Positions 11,101-20,100 of a stretch of 40,806 bases of DNA are shown here, in pieces. Source of the stretch: Branchiostoma floridae (taxonomy: Eukaryota; Chordata; Leptocardii; Amphioxiformes; Branchiostomatidae); contig NC_049980.1 of assembly GCF_000003815.2 (NCBI RefSeq), positions 1 to 40,806 of the forward strand, in the 5' to 3' direction. Made by a program: the position numbers and the translations under genes. The notes beneath the pieces were generated by a model, which was not told the DNA's origin, ran no database searches, and worked only from the letters and a program-made list of their open reading frames with translations. Positions within the stretch are counted from its first letter, which is position 1. Every line of letters starts with the position of its first letter.

Positions 11101-14100
11101 GATGGCCAAATGTCGATAATGGTGGAACACAGCAACAACCACACGGCACAGGGCATCCGTTTGGAGAAACAAATGTCGGCCCTTGAAGAACATATAGGCA
11201 CCTACTCAGCACTGGTCAGTCGTCAAGAGGACAAATTATTTCGTCTTGAAGAACGCCACGATAACCACTCTGTGCTGGTCAGTCATCTGGAGGGTCAAGT
11301 ATTGACCCTCAAGGAAAGTCATGACAACAGTTCTACACTGTTCAGCCGTCTGGAGGACCAAGTGTCAACCCTTGAGGAACGCCAGGACAACCACTCAGAC
11401 CTAATAGGTCGTCTGATGAACCTATTCTTGACCCTGGAAGAGCAACTTGATTACCCACCAGCACTGGAGAAACACCATGACAACTGTTCTGCAGTGGTGA
11501 GCAGCCTAGAGAACCAAGTGTCGACCATCGAAGAACGCCAGGACAATCGTTCAGCTTTGTTCAGCCTTCTGGAAGAACAGGTATTGACATTAAAAAAAGA
11601 CCAGGAGAAGCGTTCAGCTATGGTCAGCCGTGTCGAGGGCCAAGTATGGACCCTGGAGGAACGCCACAACAATCGGTCAGCATTGATCAGTCGTCTGGAG
11701 CACCAAGTGTTGACCTTTGAAGAACACTTCAAAAAGTGGTTAGCACTGGTCAGTAGTCTGAAGGGTCAAGTATCGAACCTTGAAGAATGGAGCAAAACCC
11801 GCATACATCTGGAAAGCCATCTTGAAAGCCAAATATCCACCCTGGAGGAACGCCACGACAATCTCTCATCATTGGTTGGTCGTCTGCAGGGCCAAGTATT
11901 GACCTTTGAAGAACAAATCAAGAAAGGTTCAGCAACGGTCAGCCGTCTGAAGAAGAGAGTATCCACCCTTGACGAACGGATCAAAAATAACTTAAATCTA
12001 GACAGCCGTAAGGATGTCCAAGTTTCTGCCTTTGATGAACGCCACGACAATCGCTCAGCATTGGTCGACGGTCTTAGGGGGCAAGTATTGACCCTTGAAG
12101 AACACTTCAATAAGCGGTCAGCAGTAATACGCTATCTGAAGGAACGAGTATCGACCCTTGAAGAACGGATCGAAAACCACAGTATCGAGGGAAAAGCGTC
12201 GACACCTAAGGAACGCCTAGCACTGGTAAACCGTATGGAGGACAATAAGTGGGCCCTTGAAGAACGTCTCGACAACCAGTCAAGGCTGATCAGCCGTCTG
12301 GCAGATCATGTGTTGACGCTTGAAGAACGTCTGGACAATCGCTCAACGCTTGTCAGCCGTCTGAAGAGTCAAGTGTCGACCCATGAGGAACAAGCGACCC
12401 AAAGTGGAACCAGCCGACCTCACCTGCAGGTGGACGCAGAGGTGGATCAACGGACGCACCCGAAAACTGATTCAACAGGTTCGTCCAATAATTGATGGCA
12501 ACATAGTTATCAAATTGGCGTACCTTGATATCTGTGATTAATCGTCTTGATCATTATGTTACAGTTTTAAACTCTATATCCGTATGCAAAATAAAGCGTT
12601 TACGCACAAGCTTTCGATTAGAGTTCACCAACCTTCTCTAAATGAAGACTGGGGCCAATACCGACTTCCAAATACCTTTGACCTTTGCTGAGGTCACACT
12701 TCCGGTCTGGATCTTTCAGAGAACTGATCGAAAGCTTGTTGGAAAAGGCTTCATTTTGTGTACGGATATAAAGTTTAAAGTTGTAACATAATGATAACTA
12801 CCGTAACAGATTAACTTACGTCTTGATCATTTAGGGTGTCCAGATTCTTTCATAATACGCATTTGTATTGTTTGGACGTCAAATGTTAAGCTTTACAACA
12901 CAGTTTGTATACCATTTTGCACGGAGGTCTGCCTGTCCGGGGGTCAATGACCTCAATATGGGTCACCGACACATACAATATATGCAATTTTGGTATTGAT
13001 AAAGACCCTATTAGCTGAGTACATTATGCTAATTAGTGCATTTTTAATCATCAAGGAGAAAAGATAAATCAAGAAGTTTACAAAATCTTTAACATGCTTC
13101 ACGAAGATATGGGGTCTCTAAACGCTTGTTCTGCTTCCGAATTCAAAAGCTTTCTGAAAGTGCATCTTTTTCTTGAAATGTTTCTTGTAGAAAGGTGCAG
13201 CGTCGGGCCGTCAGGCATGGGAAACCTTGCCGCCACGATTACCGCATCTAACACTCATCCTGATTGTTCCACTAAGAAGGCGTATTTAAACTCCCTACCA
13301 GCGCCTAGGGATTACAAGGTTCGTGGGTATGCAGCAGGGTGGTGCGCCAAAGATTGGCGCACACGTGGGGATTGGCTACAGGTACAGTAAACATACTAAC
13401 TACTGCTACTAACTGATTCTAATTTTGCTAATACAATATTCCACATGGTCTTCTCTTGTTTCAACGGCAGGGTCCAGGTGTCAATTTTTGGTTCGTTTAT
13501 CATTTTTTTTATTACTGCGACTACGCTCAAATGCATATTTCCGATCTACATTAATGTTCCGATTGTCTTTTTCTGATAGGTTGATCTGAAGACACTGACC
13601 AGGGTGGCTGGTGTTGTCACACAAGGAAGGGCCGACGGCGACCAATGGGTGACCAACTACAAACTCGCCTTCAGCTCCGACGGCATCGTCTGGCACACAT
13701 ACTCCAAACATGGACAGGAAAAGGTAGATGGAAAATGTTATCGCACAGCCACACTGTGTACTAGATTTATACATATATTTCCAAACCGAACCAGGCAGTT
13801 TGCGGACACAAAAAGTATCATATAAAGGGCAACAAAACTCACAACAACTAAGAAATTAGTCAAGAGCATAATTGGTTTGTGCACCCTTGTCTTAGCCTCT
13901 ACCGGGCTTCGTAGATCGGTGGTCTAACTGAAAGAAATAGGACAAATAGAGTCATAACGTTCTAGTACGCTAGGGGAGTCAGCCCGCCAGAACAATCATT
14001 TCCTCCCGTAGGTCGCAAGCTGTTCCCTATGCGGCTGTTCTCCTCTGGACGGCTAACTCTTCTATTTGTTCCATTTCTATGGTTTTCCCAGCGACGTATG

Positions 14101-17100
14101 GAGTCTGGTAGAGACTACCCTTTTCTCGTTTCCGCAAACAGTTGCGTTTGAGTTGGTCAAGACCCTGGTTTGAAAATGTGGGAAGAGACGGAATGATGTC
14201 TTTGCTCACGAAAGTCACACGTTGCACAGACATTCTATAACTAAAAAATCCATTCACTGTGAATAAGAATGTCTCTCAAATACATTTTAAGCTAATAGCA
14301 GCACAAATATATCACATATAGAGAAATTCTTAATAAGAAACTATTCTCGTACAATTGATACCTAATTGTTAAGTGATAACAAAAAAAGAGCGTATTTCCA
14401 AATTCAATAGATCAGTGTCAACTTTTTAATTATGACTTTGATACAAGTATTATAGTGCCTTGCAATACAACACATGTGTTTATAAAAAGAAGCAATTTAT
14501 CAACATTTTCTTGTTGGTAAAGAAGAAAACATCGTTTAAAGTGAAAACATTGGCATTGATTTATGCGATTTTGATATCTTCATTATCCTTTTAACTTTGA
14601 TGCAAACAAGAGTTCGGAGACCTCATACCTCCATGAAAATTTCTGATTATGCAAATGACTTTCACATTAGCATAATTTATGCTTGCTTATGTACACCTTT
14701 AACTAACGTACACAGGTCACAACGTTTACAGACCGATCATTTACTACACGTACTAAGAAAAATTAGGACACGTTCTAATCAATTATGCAAATTAGGGACG
14801 TATTTGCATAATTAGTATCTGCTTAACATCCGCCAGCCACAAACTACATATGTAACATGTATTTGAGTAATATATTGGAAAACACTGTAAATATGAATTT
14901 TACTCATTAAGTATGCAGATGAAGTCAAAATTTGCATAACATTTATTGCATTATGTACATCTCTGCCACATGTACCTGCATACCAAATATCATGGAAATC
15001 CATCATTCTTATGTTCCGTTATGCATCTTGGAAGCATTCGACAAAATGCTCCTGAANNNNNNNNNNNNNNNNNNNNNNNNNNNNNNNNNNNNNNNNNNNN
15101 NNNNNNNNNNNNNNNNNNNNNNNNNNNNNNNNNNNNNNNNNNNNNNNNNNNNNNNNNNNNNNNNNNNNNNNNNNNNNNNNNNNNNNNNNNNNNNNNNNNN
15201 NNNNNNNNNNNNNNNNNNNNNNNNNCCCTGACCTTCGTCTTCCCAACCGTTACCCACATATTAAATATCATCGTAGTCCATCGAGAGGTTCTCAAGTTAT
15301 GATGTCCACAAATATGCGGACACACAGACACACACACAGACACAGCAAAAAACTATGCCTCCATTTTTTCATGGAGGTACCAATACTGTCTTGTAATGAA
15401 ACATTCACATATTTATATCAAATCCGATTGCTTTTGATGGAATGAAAACTAGTGGCATTGATCTATGTGATTATTTCTATATCAATAGGTGTTCCAAGGC
15501 AATACTGATAGGGACTCTGAAGTTCGACACCTTGTTGTTCCTCCGATCACCGCAAGGTTTGTTCGTTTCTACCCGCTGACATGGAACAAGCACCCCAGCA
15601 TGAGGATAGAGGTATTCCTGTGTGCCACGGGGAAGACAATAGTAGGTAAGTACGTTTTTGAAGGTAAGACATCCAGGTATTACAATATTCAACAAATATT
15701 CAATCTCTACAACTAGATAAAAAACGGAGATGTACTTCCGGACGAAATTGGAATGATGAAATAGTTTAAAGGGTTAGTCTCATTATTAACATTGAAGTTT
15801 GGATCTGCGGGGGCGGGTTTTTTTGGGAAAACCTTGGATTTCGAAATGGAATACTCAGGAATGAATGATTCAGAAGTGCCAAATGGATCATGAAAACAGA
15901 ATGATTAAGTTAAATTGGAAATTCATTTTAACAGGTTGTCCCAAGGCAGACTACGTTCTTTTTAACGGAGTTTGCTACAAGAGCTTTACGGAACGAAAGA
16001 CCCGTGATGAGGCCAGGCAGGCATGTGCCGTTGACAGGGGCATGTTAGCCATGCCGAAAGACAGTGCGACCAACACTTTTCTCGCCAGTCTACCGAAGGA
16101 CATCGGAGGTCACTGGCTTGGGCTGACCCTAGACGGCAAACGGGATGGCCAGTGGGCATTTGATGACGGTCAAGCCCTGAAATCATCTGGCTTCTCCAAC
16201 TGGCGCCATGGTAGTCCTCATGGTCGCACTGGCTGTGCCGGATTTTGGTCCACTGGGTCTTCCTGGGCCGAAAAATACTGCAACGACCGCAAGGGATTCA
16301 TCTGTCAGCTACATGAACGTGCGTATGTCCATCCTCTTCCTTCTGATTATTATAGGTACAAATGGTGATTAATGAGTTCAGAACCTCATAAGAAATAAGG
16401 TGCACAACTGTTTTTCATAAGTATATAGTATGACGTCTTATATGGCTGGCAAACTTTAAATAATTCTGATTATTTCTTTGCAGATCATGCCAGTTCTATA
16501 GCTCCGACAACAACGAAAACAACAACCATTCCTCCGCGTAAGTAAGATGTTATTCGAAAGAAAAATACGTAGAATTTACAAGACAAGCTCAACAGTTAGG
16601 TTACTATCATACCATAAAGTTAACAATTGAGTATTCTATATATTAATCTTGATGATTTTTCGATTTCTCGAATAAATCGAGCTACGGGGCTATAGTTATT
16701 GGAAGCCCGTATCGCCCCCCCCCCCTCCAATCGAAGGCCATGCAATTACAGCCACTTGATTTTTGCTAGAACATAGAAACAAAACAAAATCTTATTGCTC
16801 GACTCGGAAAATGTCCTTAGAGAAAAGACTTTAAAGAACAAAGCGATTCGTTCCTCGTCTGAGGCCCTTTTGCTTAACCACTAGGTACCACGTAGATACA
16901 TGTAACTTTTAAGAGTTTTTCGAAATGACTCAGAAGTGCATCACTAAAATGTGAATTGAAAACATAAAAAATCCTCCTGACAATTGTTTTGCTTTGCATG
17001 ATTAGACGTGTTTGGCTTAAGCACCAAAGGCCTTCAATTTCTTGTGCATGCGTTCTCGAAATGGTCAACTTATGGTCTTCAGATTTCAAACATCCATCTT

Positions 17101-20100
17101 TGGGAATAGATGGATTGCTTTCCCAAAGAGGATAGCTGAATAATGAATTATTTAGAAATAACACAAGGGCCGTGGGTACAGATTCTTCTAATCATAACCC
17201 CCTTTTTACAGGCTGCCAGAAAACAGACTACGTTGATTTTAACGGAGTTTGTTACAAGAGCAGGTGGCTATGCTCGTCATATTCTTTCTGATTATTACAA
17301 GTAAGAATGGTGATTAATGAGTGGCAGATAGCCTTTGACATCATGAAAAAGTGATATAAGGTCGAGGATAGCTGGACGATTCAGAAGTGACACATGGTAC
17401 ACACGGGTTATAGAAACTCAATTTTCTTTAACAGGTTGTCCAAAACCAGACTACGTTCGTTTTAACGGAGTTTGCTACAAGAGCTTCACGGATCGCAAAA
17501 CGAGGAATCGGGCTAGACAGACATGTGCAACAGACGGGGGTATGTTAGCTATGCCGAAGGACAGCGCTACCAACGATTTCCTCGCAAGTCTACAACCAAT
17601 GACATTTTTGGGTCACTGGCTCGGACTGACCGACGTCGATCGCGACAGTCACTGGATATTTGAGGATGGTCAAGCCCTGGCGCCATCCGACTACTCCAAC
17701 TGGCACCCTGGTTACCCACACGGTGGTGGTGGCTGTGTCGGATTTTGGTCGACTGGGTCTAAGTCATGGGGCGATAAAGTCTGCCAACTCCGCAGGGGAT
17801 ACATCTGCCAGCTAAATGAAGGTGCGTACGCCCATGAAATACCCTCTGATTATTACAGATACGAATGGTGATCAATGAGTTCAGATAAACACCAAAAATA
17901 AGGCGCAAAACTTTTTTTATACTTCTATATAGTATTCAGTCTTTTATGGTTGCCTAGCAAACTTAATAAATAATTCTGATCATTTTTTTGCAGGCCAGTC
18001 AAGCACAACAGCTCAGACAACAACGAAAACAACAACCTCTCCTCCGCGTAAGTTCTGATGTTATCAAAAATAAGGATAAAGGTGGTTTTATGGCAAGAAT
18101 TTGCTAGACAAGCTCGGCTTCCAGTCAGGTTCCTGCTATACAATAGGATTAACAATTGTATCTTCGTCTATAATCTTTCAATTTCTTGTATAAATCGAGC
18201 GACGACTGGGCAAAGGTTATTTTATTCCCACGTTGCCTTATGTCCAAACGATAACCATGCTATTACATCCCCGTTGTGTTTCTCTGGAATATATAAACAA
18301 ACCAAAGCTAAGAATTTGACTCGGAAAACGTGCTTCCAGAAAAGAGATAGGAAAACTGAACGTATTTGATGATTTCATTGAGGCTCGAATGTTTCATAAA
18401 ATGGTATTGAATAGATATTTTCCAAAATAGTAACCTTTTTTCACTTTCTGTTCCTTTCTGTAGCCTGTGACTGTCAGGTAGTCTTTGAGATCCGGCCGGG
18501 AGTTGGGGACTCGGCTGTGACGGCCTGGAACTCCGATCACGCCAACACTGGGCACTTCAAGTGCCCACTGGTGGACAGATGGGACACTCTGGGGGTCAAA
18601 AGGGTAAGAATCGGCTTCCCTTTTCTTCTTCAGTTTTTTCTACAGGTCTGCCATCGTAACCTTTTTTGGGGGAGAAGGGATTACCAAATGGGATTTCCTA
18701 TGCACTGTATTGTTAAGTCATGCAAAAAATTCGCTTCAAAACACATTTACCAACATTTCAAACCTTGAATCTTTACCCCTCTGCAAAGCTGAATTTGTCA
18801 GTGTTTCTTTTGTTCAAAAATTAGGAGGTCAACTCCGGCCAGAGTTACTGCAGGAAGGTTAGAAATGACACTAACATTTCATCCCTTGTCCCAATTGGCC
18901 AGTCCAGCCTGGCAGCTGCCGATCATCAGAGGTCAACTATTGGTCAAAACATGGCAACGGTCACATTTAGTGCCAGATTTTAAATAAAATGCTTACTGTT
19001 CTTCCTACCAGAAAATGTTACTTTTTCAATCAAAATTTACACCAAAAAAAAATGATTTCATAAAGATAGATAAAAAAATCAATGGTGCACTAAACTGCGC
19101 AACTCAATTGTTGATCCCTCCCCATTTCGTCGGCGTCCGTGGTTGACGCCATGTTCGATTTGACGCCATTCACAAGCTATCTTGTTTTAGGTTGGAGCGG
19201 CGTATTTTTAGATGAAGTCATGGCTAGCACATATTGTATGGTAATAAGGGGACGATATGACATTTAAATTTCGAAGATGATGTTGATGTTTCTCGTTCAG
19301 CCCATGATTATATCTTCTTCAATGATTACCTCACCAAGTCATCTGTCCTAACAGAGTATGCTCTAAAATCTATAAACGGTCCATCTTGCGGATACCTGAG
19401 GGCCGGTCAAAGGTTGCTTGAAGCTGATATCGTCCCCGTCTTGATTCACAAAAGATTGATAAATATCAAAATAACAAGCAACGTCTATCATAGCAAAACA
19501 ATTGCTATAGATAAAAAATGATTCTGAATCTGGATGTATTCTGTCTTTCCCAGGTGAATGTTTCTCTCTTCCAAGGATCAGAGGTTAGAGAGTTGATCTT
19601 TGACGGAGAGAACAGTGACAAGTTCAGCTGGTTCTCTAAGGACCGACTCCTGATGTCTCCTTGGTCGGACCTGCCGACAGAACATACCAACATCTTTTCC
19701 ATCGCCGGAGTGACACACTCCAGAAATCGCAGGTTAGTCTACACACGCAAAGACTGATGGCTTCTCGACCTTCTTTAGACATGGTTGGGAGTCCCTATTT
19801 AACATATTAACCAACCATGGCGTCCTAACCTTCTCCATACCATGGTTGGTATAAAGTTATGCCATGTCCCATGTCACAATTAACCATGACTTCCTAACCT
19901 TTTCCATGCTATGTTTGGTATAACGTTATACTTCATCCTTATCATGAATAACTAACCATGGCTTCCCACACTTTTTCATACCATTGTCGGTTTATCGTTA
20001 TATAGTCAAAACCTGTCACACATTGCTTCCCAACCTTCTCCATACCATTGTTTGCATAACGTTACGCTTGATCCATCATGGCACATCTCAATACCACGGT

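Larger units (their letters stand above)
13724..15488. other. Intron 5 of gene A, enlarged by a repeat
   Basis: 1765 bp, against 535 bp in gene B. Much of the difference is the dispersed repeat at 14610-15379, which gene B lacks. The rest (13,830-14,600) shows no exon; the 14027-14257 minus-strand frame has no conserved features. Confidence 0.6.

Noticed and set aside
14932-15343. Open frames through the second gap
   Set aside because: Ns inside a dispersed repeat.
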